Below are positions 1-11,490 of a DNA stretch of 64,000 nucleotides, piece after piece (position 1 is the first letter of the stretch; each line of letters begins with the position of its first letter). Under the pieces are notes generated by a model that saw only the letters and a program-made list of their open reading frames with translations, ran no database searches and was not told where the DNA came from. A program made the translations under genes and the position numbers. The DNA is from Corticium candelabrum (taxonomy: Eukaryota; Porifera; Homoscleromorpha; Homosclerophorida; Plakinidae), in contig NC_085097.1 in the NCBI RefSeq assembly GCF_963422355.1, positions 2,518,001 through 2,582,000 on the forward strand. The letters run 5' to 3'.

Positions 1-172
1 GTTATGTCTACGTCTCTCCATCGGCTTTCAAAGTCCAACTCCAAGAAGCAACGAAGTAAGCCTCTTGAATGGTATTGGGACAGTCAGATCAGTAAGAAGA
101 GGTATGCAATTGCAACTTTCCATATATTGCTCTAGGCTACAGCTGTAGACTCTAATAAACTCCACAAATTTT

Positions 173-2149
173 ATGGCTACTATGAATAGCGAGTCAATTG
201 AGGTTGGCCATGTAAGAACAGACGAACAGGATCCAGAGAGGATTGATTTGGCTTTACAAGAATCTGTCACATTTGCTACTACGGTGACGTCTGACTCGAC
301 CAATGGGGATTCTGAGGCTATAAGTAGTAGCAGTGTGGCCGAGACGGCAAATCAAGTGGAGAATGATAAGTGTACTGAAGTATGCAGTCCAATGGATAAT
401 CTTACATTCAAAATATTTGAGACTAGATGCGAGGTATTGATTGATTTGTTTACACAGATCTATCCTCGAGACCTCATGAAGAACTCCGACAGCCTATAAT
501 AAGTTTTCCATCACGAAGTTTTGGCAAACGAGAGCGTCATTTCTAAAGGGAGTTGTATACTGAATACAAATGGTTGGAGTATTCAGTGATAAATAATGCC
601 TGCTACTGCTACTGTTGTCGTCACTTTACTCCAAGCTCGACCGCTGACAAAGCGTTTACTGTGACAGGATTTCCTAATTGGAAGAAGAGTGGTCACAAAG
701 AGAAGTCCAACTCTCTGTTAAAACACAACCTTTCATCTGCTCACAGATCATCGTTGTTGCATGGAAAGAGTATCGTCAATCTGCACAAAAGGGTCACACA
801 ATACAAGATATTGTGTCTCAATCAACGCTTCAGGTGTCAGAAAATGAAATAGAAGACAATAGATATCTTTTGAAAACTGTCATTGACATACTCCTCCTTT
901 GTGCAAAACAAGGGATAGCCTTGAGAGGTCATGACGAAACTGAAGATTCAAGAATCCAGAAATTTTCGAGCAATACTGGATCTTTGGTCAAATCATGACA
1001 CACGTCTGCAACAGAAGATTGGAAAATTACCCAAGAATGCACGTTATCGCTTACCTGAAATTCAGAATGAGTTGTTATCGGTAATAGGATCACTCGTTCG
1101 AAACAAGATCTGTGAAGAAGTGAGAAAGAGTGGACACTTTACTTTGATGGTAGATGAAACACGAGATATCAGCAAGAAGGAGCAGGTTTCAATTGTTGTG
1201 AGATATGTCAAGGCCTCTTCAGTGTATGAAAGTTCTTGACATCGTCACTGGTCATGGCATTACAGCAAAAGGACTTTTAACATTGATAACCAACACTTTG
1301 TCACAACACAATCTACCTCTCTCAATGTGTGTCTGTCAATCTTATGACGGAGCTTCTGTGATGAGTGGTCGATTGTCAGGGGTTCTAGCACGGATTCGGA
1401 AGTTATGTCCTCAAGCCATTTACATGCATTGCTTTGCGCATAGGTTAAACCTAGTTCTTGTGGACTGCTCGAAGAACGTGGAGTTCGTCAGCGAATTCTT
1501 CTCTGTTTATCAAATGCTCTACCTGTTTTTGTCATCTTTTGCTGTTCTGCCTGTGTTTGAGGAAGTCCAAAGGGTGGCAGGTATAAAGAAACCATTGCGT
1601 ATCAAGAGTCTCAGCAATACTCGATGGGCATGCCACTTTGATGCTGTATCTGGAGTTTTACAATCACTCAAAGAAATAATTGCTACTTTAGAGGATCTTA
1701 CTGAGAACGACAGAGACAGTAAGCAAAGAATCGAAGCAGGTGGTCTCTTGACACATGTCAGGACCTTCAGGTTTAAATTCATATTGGTTTTACTCGTCAA
1801 AGGACTTTCAATAACCAAAGGACTGACAGATCAACTGCAAGATGACTCGCTTGATCTAGCAGCTGCAGCGGAACTTGTTGACTCTGTCCTGTCATCTATT
1901 CGTAGCAGCAGAAGTGACAAAGAGTGGGAGAGAACTTGGAAGGCTTCTGTTGATTTGGCTGAGCGTTTGGGGATTGCTGTTGTAGATGTACGTCGCAAGG
2001 GTAAGAAACGAAACTCTCAACGACTACTTACCGATATGGTAGTGTTGGATACAACAGGAAGAAGAGATGTAGCTGGAGAGGATTCAACTGAAGAAAATGA
2101 AGAAGCCACTACTAAACATTATTATCGAGCACATGTCTATGGCGTGTAA
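173..2149 (+). pseudogene. hAT-type transposase relic (ZMYM/DUF4371 class)
   Basis: Several overlapping frames together read as one hAT transposase. A TTF-type zinc-finger stretch lies near 550-770 (WLEYSVINNACYCYCC, then GFPNWKK). A DUF4371 segment follows near 1120-1210 (MVDETRDISKKEQ) and the RNase H-like part near 1340-1450 (YDGASVMSGRLSGV, then HCFAHRLNLVL). Proteins with this order in animals are often annotated zinc finger MYM-type protein 1-like. The reading frame changes at least three times (about 500-570, 840-930 and 1230) and has stops near 500 and 1000. The usual C-terminal hAT dimerisation block (as at 37440-37570) is missing, because the reading stops at 2149 just before a tandem repeat. 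I infer a dead, 3'-truncated copy. No terminal inverted repeats were found. Confidence 0.8.
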
Positions 2150-2189
2150 TCAGTGTCAAAATTACGCCGGTAGTACTACTATTTACTTA

Positions 2190-2356
2190 GGTCGGTCGCA
2201 CACTCAATGAGGTCGGTCCTAAACGTCATGAGGTCGGTCCGAGACGTCATGAGGTCGGTCGCTAAGTCAATGCGGTCGGTCCTAGCTAGACGTCATGTGA
2301 GGTCGGTCGTAGACTTACTCAGTGAGGTCGGTCCTACACTCAATACGTGAGGTCGA
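2190..2356. repeat. Short tandem repeat built on GAGGTCGGTC
   Basis: About six imperfect copies of a 24-32 bp unit. Each contains GAGGTCGGTC followed by a variable tail rich in CGTCAT or CTCAAT. It starts 40 bp after the hAT relic stops, so it may mark the breakpoint that removed the transposase 3' end. Confidence 0.8.
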
Positions 2357-2579
2357 GGAAAATATGTTTCATACGTACATACCCAACTAAAAGTCTAGCC
2401 TTTACCACGCACGTGCGCGAAGGTCACGTGATCTATCGTCGCTTGTTTCAGGACCACCGAAAGCAAGTCGAGGCTACACACCTGACTATGGCGTCGAATC
2501 GGCATGTGATTCAACATGCAAAGTTTGAATCGACAACGATGACATCATGTCTAGGCATCAACGTCTGTCCTTGTAGCTA

Positions 2580-3280
2580 GAGATCTAGGGACCTCAAGAA
2601 CATCTTGTTTACGTGGATTACTCACGATTGTAATCTCTATTGCCTTTACCTAGCTAAAAACATTTAAAATTTGAAATTTGAACAAATCAAGCAAATGAAT
2701 CTGCAAACGAACAGTATTAATTAATTAATTAATAAACATCTACATAATTCACTGATGTCCCTTATACTTGCATTTGAACTAATTTTTTATAACTACATTA
2801 TAACTATTTAATAAATGATTGCGTTTTCCAAGCAGCAAAGCAACATGTAATTAATTAGACGATTAATTGCTATGTTTAGTATGACAGGAAGCTATCGACA
2901 TACATGGAGACACCTACCTCTGTGACCTCATATTCTCACACATCAACACGTCTCAGATGTTAATGAATTTTCAATTGTCGATTTTTTAAAATTGTTCCTG
3001 ACAATTTATATTCAATATTTAATTTTCAGATTTTCATTTTACTTAAGAAATTGATTAGATATATAATAAGCAGAACGTCAGCCCACTACACTGTGTCATA
3101 CAGTATGATATATGACCATTGCAAATGTACAGTTTAATTAACAATTTTCTATTGATTGTGGTAATTAATATTCTAAACTGTTTCAATAATTGCTATTAAT
3201 AACTACATTTAATTAATACATTTATTTTGATCTAATAGCTGTGAAGAGACAATAATGTATCTATGGTTGGCTATATTCTC
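2580..3280. other. AT-rich non-coding stretch
   Basis: No open frame or recognisable domain. TTAATTAA-type runs are frequent, for example at 2718-2730. I see no gene here. Confidence 0.6.
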
Positions 3281-4190
3281 GTTATATTTCTATTGACTGT
3301 TTGCGTTGGGTAAGATATTTACTAAGTTTGAATTGAATTGAAAGTTGTCTTCCCCAATACTAGTCATTCAAATTTTAGAAATCTGTTGATAGGTGTTGAC
3401 ATATCTGACCACCACTTTGGCAAATATGTAGTTTCAGAAGTAAAACTTTGCATACAAACTTCTATTTATTGTAATAATATTTTGAGAAAGTTTTAATGAT
3501 TGATATTAGTGTCTACATATTACAATTATTTTGATTCAACTCTGGCTGTGTACAGCAAGACCTGCATGTAGCTATAGTATAATATAAAATGGTTGAATAT
3601 TGTAATTACGCATTCTTTACATTCTAGTTATATTTCTATCGATGGTTTGAATTGGGTAAGATATCTACTAAGTTTGAATTCAATTAAAAGTTGTCTTTCC
3701 TCAATACAAGTCATTCGAATTTTTGGAAATCTTTCGTAGATGTTGACATATCTGACCACCACTTCGGCGAATATGTAGTTTCAGAAGTAAAACTTTGCAT
3801 ACAAACTTCTATTTACTGTATTAACATTTTGAGAAAGTTTTAAGAATTGATATTAATATCTACATAATATAATTACATTGATTCAACTCTGGCAGTGGAG
3901 CAACAATGTATGCAAGACCTGTAAGCAGCTATAGTATAATATAAAATGGTTGAATATTGTAAATATACATTCTTTACATTCTAGTTATATTTCTATTGAT
4001 GGTTTGAATTGGGTAGCATATATACTAAGTTTGAATTCAATTGAAAGTTGTCTTCCCCAATACTAGTCATTTGAATTTTTGAAATCTGTCTATAGGTTTT
4101 GACATATCTGACCACCATTGTGGCAAATATGTAGTTTCAGAAGTAAAACTTTGCATAAAAACTTCTAATTACTGTATTAATTTTGAGTGT
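3281..4190. repeat. Three tandem copies of a ~350-bp unit
   Basis: Copies start at about 3281, 3627 and 3984, so the periods are about 346 and 357 bp. Each opens with GTTATATTTCTATYGA and contains GACATATCTGACCACCA and TTTCAGAAGTAAAACTTTGC. Copies differ by scattered substitutions and small indels. The third breaks off near 4190. There is no coding content, so this is minisatellite or satellite-like DNA. Confidence 0.85.
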
Positions 4191-4199
4191 GCATTTTGC

Positions 4200-5890
4200 A
4201 AGTGGAAAAAGCACAAAGCTAGAAGGTCACTTGAACAGCACCCTGGGCCCAAAGTGCTACATGCACTCACTGCCACATAACATAATAAAAATAATTACAG
4301 ACTGTTGTTAAAAGTTTGTTTGCACAAGTTTGGTTAATAATTATATTAAACTAGTAAAACATGCCCACATGTTTGTTTGATATAAACTACAGTTGCCTAA
4401 AATACTTGGACAGTATCTAGGCCTAATTTGTATGACTACACTATAACACGATGAGCAAAGTCACAAAGTGGTATTATTAGTATAGACCTTCGTTTGAATT
4501 TTGGTTTAATAATGAAACCTGTCTACAAGTGTGGTTGATATACATACATTACAATTAAATTCACCGTAGAAAACGTTTACTATTCAATACGTACTGTGCA
4601 CCGACTTAGACCACGCCTCTTTAGGGCTTGGCCAAATATGCGCAAGATGAGGACGCATGTTTTAAGGGGGTTAGGAAAAATCACTGTTTTGATATGACAA
4701 TAGATAAGTTTGCTTCAGTAGACAAAGGGAAAAGGCTTCAAATTAAATAGACTCAACTGTGATAGACTTACTGCGTTTTGGCTCCAGCAATCAGTAACCA
4801 AATAACACAGACGTATTGACTATTGTATGAAGCAACTTGCTTGAAAGGCACGTATGTAGCTCATATAAACTTGAATATTAGAAATTTCAATAATAGCGGT
4901 TGGCGTGTGCAAGTTTATATCAACCTCCAATGTAAAATGTTAGTTCACTAATATTAATTAATTTATATATTAATATTAATATGGCCCTCTAAAAATTTAG
5001 GTCTGGCTACGCCACTGAAGAGAGATCTACTCGAAACCAGTAGACACGGTAGGGCCTAGCAATGCATGGTTCCGCGTTGCCCATGAACCCCTTTTTTGGA
5101 CGTTTCCCCGTCCCCATCAAGTCTATGACACGTTTTTCAGGATGAGAAATGAGATCAGCCAATGTCTTTCCGTGCCTCCTGACTGTATGGACACGGGCAT
5201 GAAGTAGATTAATTAAAAATGACTTACTCGTCGAGTTCTACAAGTGTATATGCCATTTATCACGTTTAGGGTTTTGGTGTCAAGAAATGAAAAGCATCTT
5301 ATCGTGCAATAAACTGCTGTGCTATAATCATTAATGAATTATTTTTTCTAGACGTTCGCTCACTAATTTTTCACATAAATAAATTAACTTTGTAAATGTA
5401 AAATCAAATGATGCATTACATTACACATAAATCGTAATTTAAATTTATTAAAAATAATTTATCAATATAATTATTGATATATAATATATTTATCATAATT
5501 AATAATAAATACTAAAACTAAATATAAGTATAATTAATAATATTTCGTTTCTGACTATTTGTTACTAGTTTCCGTTTGTATCAAAACACCGGCATAAAGA
5601 AATGAACGAAAACAAGATTCTAACAGACATTTCAATAAAGCAGTTTCTTTAATTAAGCAAACACGTCTACCTATATGGGCTAAAATATATTTCATTGCGA
5701 TTTCTTTGTGTAACCAGCGCATATAAATACAATAAATATATTGCTTAAATACTACAATAGTAGTTCCACTCTAGATCTACACAAAAATATTCTCTAATTA
5801 TAGAGAACCAAAAATCACCAAAATTTTGTAACCAAATACGCTAACTTAAAATTTCGTAGAAACTACTGTTTATCATGACTATCAAATCTC
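4200..5890. other. AT-rich intergenic DNA 3' of the TGF-beta-like gene
   Basis: No supported gene. The section 5340-5540 is almost pure A/T. The motif GGTCTGGCTACGCCACTGA near 5001 loosely resembles transposon termini found elsewhere in the window, but no partner end is visible. The 3' UTR of the minus-strand gene at 5896 must lie here; a possible ATTAAA signal (minus) is at about 5648-5653. Confidence 0.5.
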
Positions 5891-5895
5891 ATTGG

Positions 5896-6820
5896 CTACT
5901 GACACATGCAAGCGTCAGCATTGTACAAGTCTTTGACTGTTGCGTATTCATTCCTTTCTCTTCCCAAACTCTTTTGTCTAACATGAAGGTGCACCGCGAC
6001 CGGATCACGACGAATAAAAAGTGGCACACAGTTTGGTAGATGATTTATTCCCAGCTGTTGGGCGACACTCAAGCTCACTCTGGACAAGATCTTACTCGAA
6101 GTGCTCTTCGTTAGAGGTCGCCTGTACGTGTGAGAATCGTCAACGCGACAAGAACCGTCGCAGATTGTGAGGTTGAAAGGCTTTGCAATCGGTGCTAACA
6201 GCTTATGAACTTTGATGACTTTGTTGTCTGCGCGTTTGAGTATCACCTCCATTCCCTTCCAGTCCACGTGTCTGGGGTCGATGGTAACCGTTCTCAGTCC
6301 ACAATTGCTAATTCAAATCAAGAAACAGTACTTATACCCATATACTTTATAAAAGCATTTAGTTTCCCAGGTTGAGCTGCTAGAGACTTACACACTCACG
6401 CACGCATGCACCGCACAACCACAGCCACAGCCACCCAGACAGACACACAAACAGACACACGCGCGCGCGCGTACACACACACACACACACACACACACCA
6501 CACCACACTACACCACACCACACATGCACGCACGCACACACGCATGCACACACAGTACCGTGTGCTAGTTGCGCAAGCGCACCTAAGCATAACAATTCAT
6601 TTAAGATTTAGCGAACGCCATAATTGACTTACCCTCGATCTCTGAATTTATAAGAATCGACGACGTCGTTCTGAGTCTCTCCAGCATAAAGTGGCGGTTT
6701 CAAATCTGTTTCTCTATTAACGTGTGGCACTCGAATTGTTAAGGTTCCTTGATATTGAAGTGGGACCGCTACAGCCGAACCGATGATGACAATTATTGAG
6801 AAGAACAGCAGTCGAAACAT
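5896..6820 (-). CDS. Divergent TGF-beta superfamily ligand, two exons
   Basis: Joining exon 1 (6820-6633) to exon 2 (6307-5896) gives an uninterrupted 199-residue protein. The donor is GTAAGT at 6632-6627 and the acceptor AG at 6309-6308; phases match, leaving a 325-bp intron. Residues 1-19 form a hydrophobic signal peptide (MFRLLFFSIIVIIGSAVAV). The cystine-knot pattern of the family is present: C65, then CDGSC at 112-116, then NCVPL (C156), then CMC at 196-198. The family CC pair is NC here, so the cysteine that normally links the dimer is absent, as in GDF9, BMP15 and Lefty. The C1-C2 spacing (46 residues) is longer than usual (about 28-30). The region between signal and knot is only about 45 residues, far shorter than ordinary prodomains, with no clear RxxR furin site. 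Likely a secreted signal. An upstream in-frame ATG at 6892 exists, but the TATA box lies directly beside it, so 6820 is preferred. Confidence 0.8.
6453..6546. repeat. (CA)n/(CG)n microsatellite inside the TGF-beta-like intron
   Basis: Alternating purine-pyrimidine tract: ACAC, then an uninterrupted CG run, then CA repeats and CACAC variants. It lies wholly in the intron at 6308-6632, so length changes would not alter the protein. Such tracts can adopt Z-DNA. Confidence 0.9.
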
Positions 6821-6892
6821 TCTGGTATTTCGAGCACTAGCTTGTCTAGTCAAATCTAAACTGTATACTACAAGACATGTCCAGTTTGCCAT

Positions 6893-6900
6893 CTTATATA
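6893..6900 (-). promoter_or_regulatory. TATA box of the TGF-beta-like gene
   Basis: TATATAAG on the minus strand (6900 to 6893). A start site 25-30 bp downstream would fall near 6870, giving a 5' UTR of about 50 bases before the ATG at 6820 and leaving the ATG at 6892 untranscribed. This spacing is the main reason for the chosen start codon. Confidence 0.55.
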
Positions 6901-6904
6901 CTAC

Positions 6905-8660
6905 TTTAAGTTAATATAATAATACGTATTTGAACAAAAATTCATATCCTAACCGAGGGAAAAATTAAATCTTTTTCTGTCCGAACAACGTAGTCAGTGC
7001 ATGAATAAATTTACTGCAGAAGTGCATGGGTCTCTCAATGCATGCCAAAATGGATAGAAGCCTCTTAACAACAGGATGTTCACTGCCTACAGCTGTCTGC
7101 TGTCTATCCCTTGCAGTGCGCAAGCTTCTGTTTTTAGTTGTAGCATGAGGCATGAAGTCTCCCCGACTAAGGCATAATGATCGATCCATGGACATACAGA
7201 GCATGCAGTTACCATCACGCATGTGCACAATGTACCGGACGTCCTTTTGTGGGGAACAGTCTAGGCGGAAAAAGTAAACGATTCCCTCAATTCTTTAGGT
7301 ACATATGGTACCGTTGCACTATAAACATTTGTACGACAGAGCAAGAACAGCCAAGTAATTTGCGACGCTTGCACTGGTGTGTAATTGACCTCATCCACGC
7401 GAGTAAATATTTGTAACAATTATTTGCTAAATACACAGTAATATTTAAATAATATCTACCAAAATCGATAAAAATAATTAATAACTAAAAAAAAATGGCA
7501 TTGAGACAATAACGCTGGGCGAGCATTGCCCCTCCATCTACAATTTGAAAAACCTTCTCAATTCTAGAACTTTTCAAGAAAAGTAACAATGAAAGATTTC
7601 TTAAAAATACGCCCACAGTTGGAGATAGCCGTTATGTGACGTCACAAGCAACGATTATAATTAATACGTAATTGCTTTTTATAGGCAGGAGCCGCAGTAG
7701 CCACGCCCTGTGCGGCCGGCCGTTTGAAAAGACGTCGAATAAATGCATGCACGCGTACGAGCACGCCTGCATTGTGAGTACAAATAATACCTCTGGGTAG
7801 AAACTTCTCGTAATCGAGGCATTTATACTTACAGTAATGCCTTTCTGTTCGCTCCTAATGAACCTGTTTCGCAGTCCGAACCTCAGTCTCGCCTGCGGAT
7901 GTCGTCGTCATTAATACGGATGCAAATACTTAACTACATACAATACCACTAGTCTAGGAAGCACTAGAGCAGCTGCTATTTTCATTCTTGCATGATTATA
8001 TTGCTCTCTATCGTTGTTCTCGCGTAGCCAGAGCCTCCCGCGCTGTCAGTTACACTTCAAGCAAGAAACCGTCCACGGAATGGCTCTAAATGTCTTTTTT
8101 TCTCCGCTCGTCATTATTCCTCTGGTTATATAATTATCAAAATTCATAGTGCGCATGACAGCACGCATGCAAATGCATTGTATTTTGCCGTCGCCGTTGT
8201 ATCAACTACTCTATCAACACTACTGCAAGCCTGTTGACAGTTCGCAGAAATAACAGGCATGCGCAGTTTCGAAATTCAATTAGAAACTACAACTGTTAGC
8301 ACAAAACAATTTCATTTAAACTTGAATGCCTCACTGATCGTTATAGGTCAGTGATCATTCGTTAATTAAGCGCCTGGACATTAAGTCCTTTCTTGCATGT
8401 GTCCTACGTGTGCAACACAAATAAGAAACTCAAGATTACAAGAGAACATAAAATTGAGGATAAACCAAAATCCGTTGGTATCTTTAAACAGGGTGACAAA
8501 AGCTTTTAGACGATCCGGGGACTTCAGCGTCAAAAAATGTATGTGACAGCTCCAGAAGAAAAAGAATCCCATGACAACTACTGCTACTATCGGCTTCTTA
8601 TTTCATCAACGTTGATAGAACGGCATCGTGAAGTTTATGACGACCGATTCAAAGTTCAAT
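6905..8660. other. Non-coding region upstream of the TGF-beta-like gene
   Basis: Frames of 60-90 codons occur (for example 6965-7228 minus, 8381-8572 minus), but none has a recognisable domain or convincing splice context. A short transposon-end relic lies at 8018-8036. Otherwise I see nothing to annotate. Confidence 0.5.
8018..8036 (+). repeat. Relic of a short inverted-repeat element end
   Basis: TCTCGCGTAGCCAGAGCC matches the arm of the palindromic element at 53469-53535 with one difference (AGAGCC against AGACC). No opposite arm is found nearby, so it is a solo end. Confidence 0.5.
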
Positions 8661-8667
8661 GTACAAG

Positions 8668-8668
<1 letters not shown>

Positions 8669-8709
<41 letters not shown>
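8669..8709. repeat. (TG)n microsatellite
   Basis: About 41 bp of uninterrupted TG dinucleotides, followed by an impure TTTTTGTGTGCGCGCG tail. Confidence 0.95.
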
Positions 8710-8712
<3 letters not shown>

Positions 8713-8920
8713 TGTGTGCGCGCGCCCGCACGTGCATCTGTGTGTGTTCCCGGATGTATCATGGCTGCACGTACGGTCCTTGTTGTAATAACCTATACTT
8801 GATTTCGAATTTCATGCATCTCTCTTCTGTGACTGCTGTTTGACGTCGTTTCATCAGTTTACACACTAGTCTTCAGAAGTCCACACAACCAGCGACGTTA
8901 GGCATCATGCGACAACATGT

Positions 8921-9094
8921 CTAATGCGGAGCACCCGCAGTGAACTCTTTTTGCAGTGTACTACACTGAGTGCATGAAATCAGTGTGCACATGGGAAAAG
9001 CTGTACATTGCACCGAAAAATCAAACGAAAGACGAAAGCAAAGACACAACAACAAGACCAGAAGTAGTGATGACAAAACAGGAACATTAAGCAT
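8921..9094 (-). CDS. Possible small secreted peptide
   Basis: A 57-codon frame starting at the ATG at 9094. It opens MLNVPVLSSLLLVLLLCLCF, a plausible signal peptide, and continues with four further cysteines (VQC, PMC, ISC, TQC). No family is recognised and no splice partner or TATA box was found. It could be a chance leucine run. Offered only because signal-like N termini are uncommon in this AT-rich DNA. Confidence 0.2.
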   Translation of the reverse strand: MLNVPVLSSLLLVLLLCLCFRLSFDFSVQCTAFPMCTLISCTQCSTLQKEFTAGAPH

Positions 9095-9393
9095 CGTCGA
9101 AGACCTAGCATCGTTGTCAGACGCAGAGATCAAGTAAGCCTAGTCGGTACTTTGCGTCCACCACCTTAATTAAACACGTGACATCAGTTTGCAAGAAGAA
9201 AAATCAAGAGACCATCATGACTTCCACAACTGATATAGCATACGTCACGACTATTTACTGATATAACTTGTAGTATTGTTTGACTAATTTTTGCTGGACA
9301 CCATCATCTTGATAGATGGACGGTTGATGATCGTGTGTGGGCGAGCTCGTGTGCGTTTGGTATGTTTGGTTAATTGTGTGCTTGTTTGTTGGC

Positions 9394-9395
<2 letters not shown>

Positions 9396-9472
<77 letters not shown>
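9396..9472. repeat. (GT)n microsatellite
   Basis: About 77 bp of uninterrupted GT dinucleotides, not associated with an LTR (unlike the tracts at 18929 and 23638). Confidence 0.95.
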
Positions 9473-9473
<1 letters not shown>

Positions 9474-11069
9474 AATGTGTAGCTGCAATAAATAAAGCGT
9501 ATAAACTGTTGCAGCAAACAACTATCTAAACGATAACGACAGAGAGCAGGTACTCTACACTCTGAATACTCATGGACCAATTACTACATAATTGTTCTAC
9601 GTAATAATACCATAGCAATGCTCGCGCATGCATCTCATTTGCATAACTCAACGCTACCCGTCATCTGTGCTTGTTGGTACACAAACACATACACATATTT
9701 CAATACAACACAAACGAAAAGTGACGTCATAGAATTCTTGAACTGTCGTCCTAGAAAGATGAAGTTGTCCGGAAACTCACCCATCAGTCTATCAAAAAAG
9801 ACTGGCAGACTAAGCCCCAACATCTGGCAGCAGCTTTGCATTATGTATATATAAACATGTAGGTCTAATGCGATGACCGTCTGTCTAATGTTCTCATTGC
9901 CTTAATGCATAATGAGCGTGTCCCATGACACTTGTTCAATTATAATACGTCTCCAGTAAACTATGTGACAGCTTTATTCAACTGAAGCTGTAAACTAGCA
10001 GATGTCTAGGGACAAAGACCGGAACTGGACGACGAGGAAACTGCTACGAATTTAGACACATGTTGCAATTTGCTAGCAGTCCGGAAACGATATTAATGGG
10101 TGCTATGCAGTTCTCGCAGTTCACGCTCGCTCTCATATTCATTACTATTTCTTCTCCTAGCTTAACGCTGGTCATTAGCACGAAATTAATAAATTGCAGA
10201 ATATTGTACATGAACTTTGAAGATCTTGAATGTTTCAGGAACTTTCAACGCGTTGCGCAACTCCAACCTGACAAGATGATATAACTTCATATCCAGTAAT
10301 GAAAATAAGATTTCGGATCAAAGAAAGTTTGGAAAACTGAGATGAGACTTCTAGGACCAGAGCGGGTACTAATCAAGTTGCCGCAATTAGACGACAGCAG
10401 ATGGCAGAACTGTTGAATAACGGATGTTAATTACGGAACAAAACTATTAATCTAAAATTTTGGAAAGTTCTATCAAGTCAGGATTGTTTAGGACTAATTA
10501 ATAGCCAATAGATCTAGGACAGGTATAGGCGTGAGTAATTGGCTAGTAAGCGTCGTGCCTACAATAATGTACTAAATTTTTTCCTATCGTCCATTCAACT
10601 AACTAAGGACCATCTCGAGAGTTATAGAAGGGTTTAAGTTCTTTCCAACTTGTCCAGCAGATTTAACTTCAATATTGTAAGACTTTGACAGCTATGCAAG
10701 GGCTGCAAATCCAATATATCTTTAAAGACAATCAAATAGATAGTACAACATCGATCAGTTAAGACCTAAGTCAACCAATTTTTTCCAATTGGAGCTCAAA
10801 CTAAACGTTAGAAAACTACGTCGAAAACACTGCAAAACACTATTGATGTTACCGATATTGAAAAATTACAAAATTCAAAATAGTTTGTGAAATCGACAAA
10901 GAAACCCGTTAATCAATTAAGGGGCAGTCAGTATTTTTAAAACGAAAATTTTTCGTTTGGGATGAAGGTAAATGGCCGTTTCGTTCTTTAAACCGGAAGT
11001 AAAAATTGGCGTTGTGGATAGCTTAACAGGTGCTTTGCAAGTACTCCTGAAAAAACAGTAGAATGCACA
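9473..11069. other. Region without a confident gene
   Basis: No domain is recognised apart from the weak candidate at 10096-10284. A short frame from ATG 10972 (MAVSFFKPEVKIGVVD) ends at a stop after about 28 codons and may be an unlinked exon; no matching acceptor phase was established. Confidence 0.4.
10096..10284 (+). CDS. Possible short secreted protein
   Basis: A 62-codon frame beginning MGAMQFSQFTLALIFITISS, with a hydrophobic N terminus like a signal peptide and then a polar tail with two cysteines. The second ATG (10105) is an equally good start. No similarity is recognised and there is no obvious promoter. It could be a chance frame. Confidence 0.2.
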   Translation: MGAMQFSQFTLALIFITISSPSLTLVISTKLINCRILYMNFEDLECFRNFQRVAQLQPDKMI

Positions 11070-11490
11070 ATGACCGGTTGGAAAAACGCTCGTTACTTGA
11101 TCACAGACGGGACTTTTGAAATGTACGGATCATATTTTGCAAGAAGGTGGTAAAGCGGCAACTGTCTCTTCTCAGCAGACACAGTACCGTCGCTCGGCTT
11201 GCAATATACGCAAAATCGACGAATAACTATGAGAAGGAGGTGGAAGCGTTGTGGCAGACAAAGGACCTCCAGACGAAGAAGAGATTTATGAAAGAAGCGA
11301 ACAGGTTGCGGAAAGAGAAGTGCAAAGATCGACGGGGCAAATACAAAGGTTTGTATATAATACAACCTCTTAAATGCTCACCAAATAGTCTACCGGCTGA
11401 GAGGTTCTTCCGTGACTCTTTTCAGAATCTGAAGACTCTGACCTAGTCGAGCCTCGCAGTTCAGATCATCGCTATGTAATCGCACAGTAA
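11070..11490 (+). CDS. Hypothetical 104-residue protein, three candidate exons
   Basis: Three exons in matching phase give an open frame: 11070-11146, 11176-11348 and 11426-11490, ending in TAA. Splice pairs are GTGGTA/TTCTCAG and GTTTGT/TTTTCAG. The first intron would be only 29 nt, which is suspiciously short; the second is 77 nt. The protein begins MTGWKNARYLITDGTFEMYG, continues with a Lys/Arg/Glu-rich helical stretch (KKRFMKEANRLRKEK) and ends with an acidic Ser/Asp tail (SEDSDLVE). No family is recognised. It sits about 0.5 kb upstream of the RecQ-like relic on the same strand and could be a separate gene or a remnant of an element-encoded ORF. Confidence 0.35.

Noticed and set aside
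6380-6627. Cys/Val-rich and Thr/His-rich open frames
   Set aside because: They are translations of the CA/TG microsatellite within the TGF-beta-like intron; no composition or splice evidence for coding.
9255-9580. His-Thr repeat ORFs
   Set aside because: Pure translation of the (GT)n tract; same for 8628-8843, 18902-19096 and 23595-23881.
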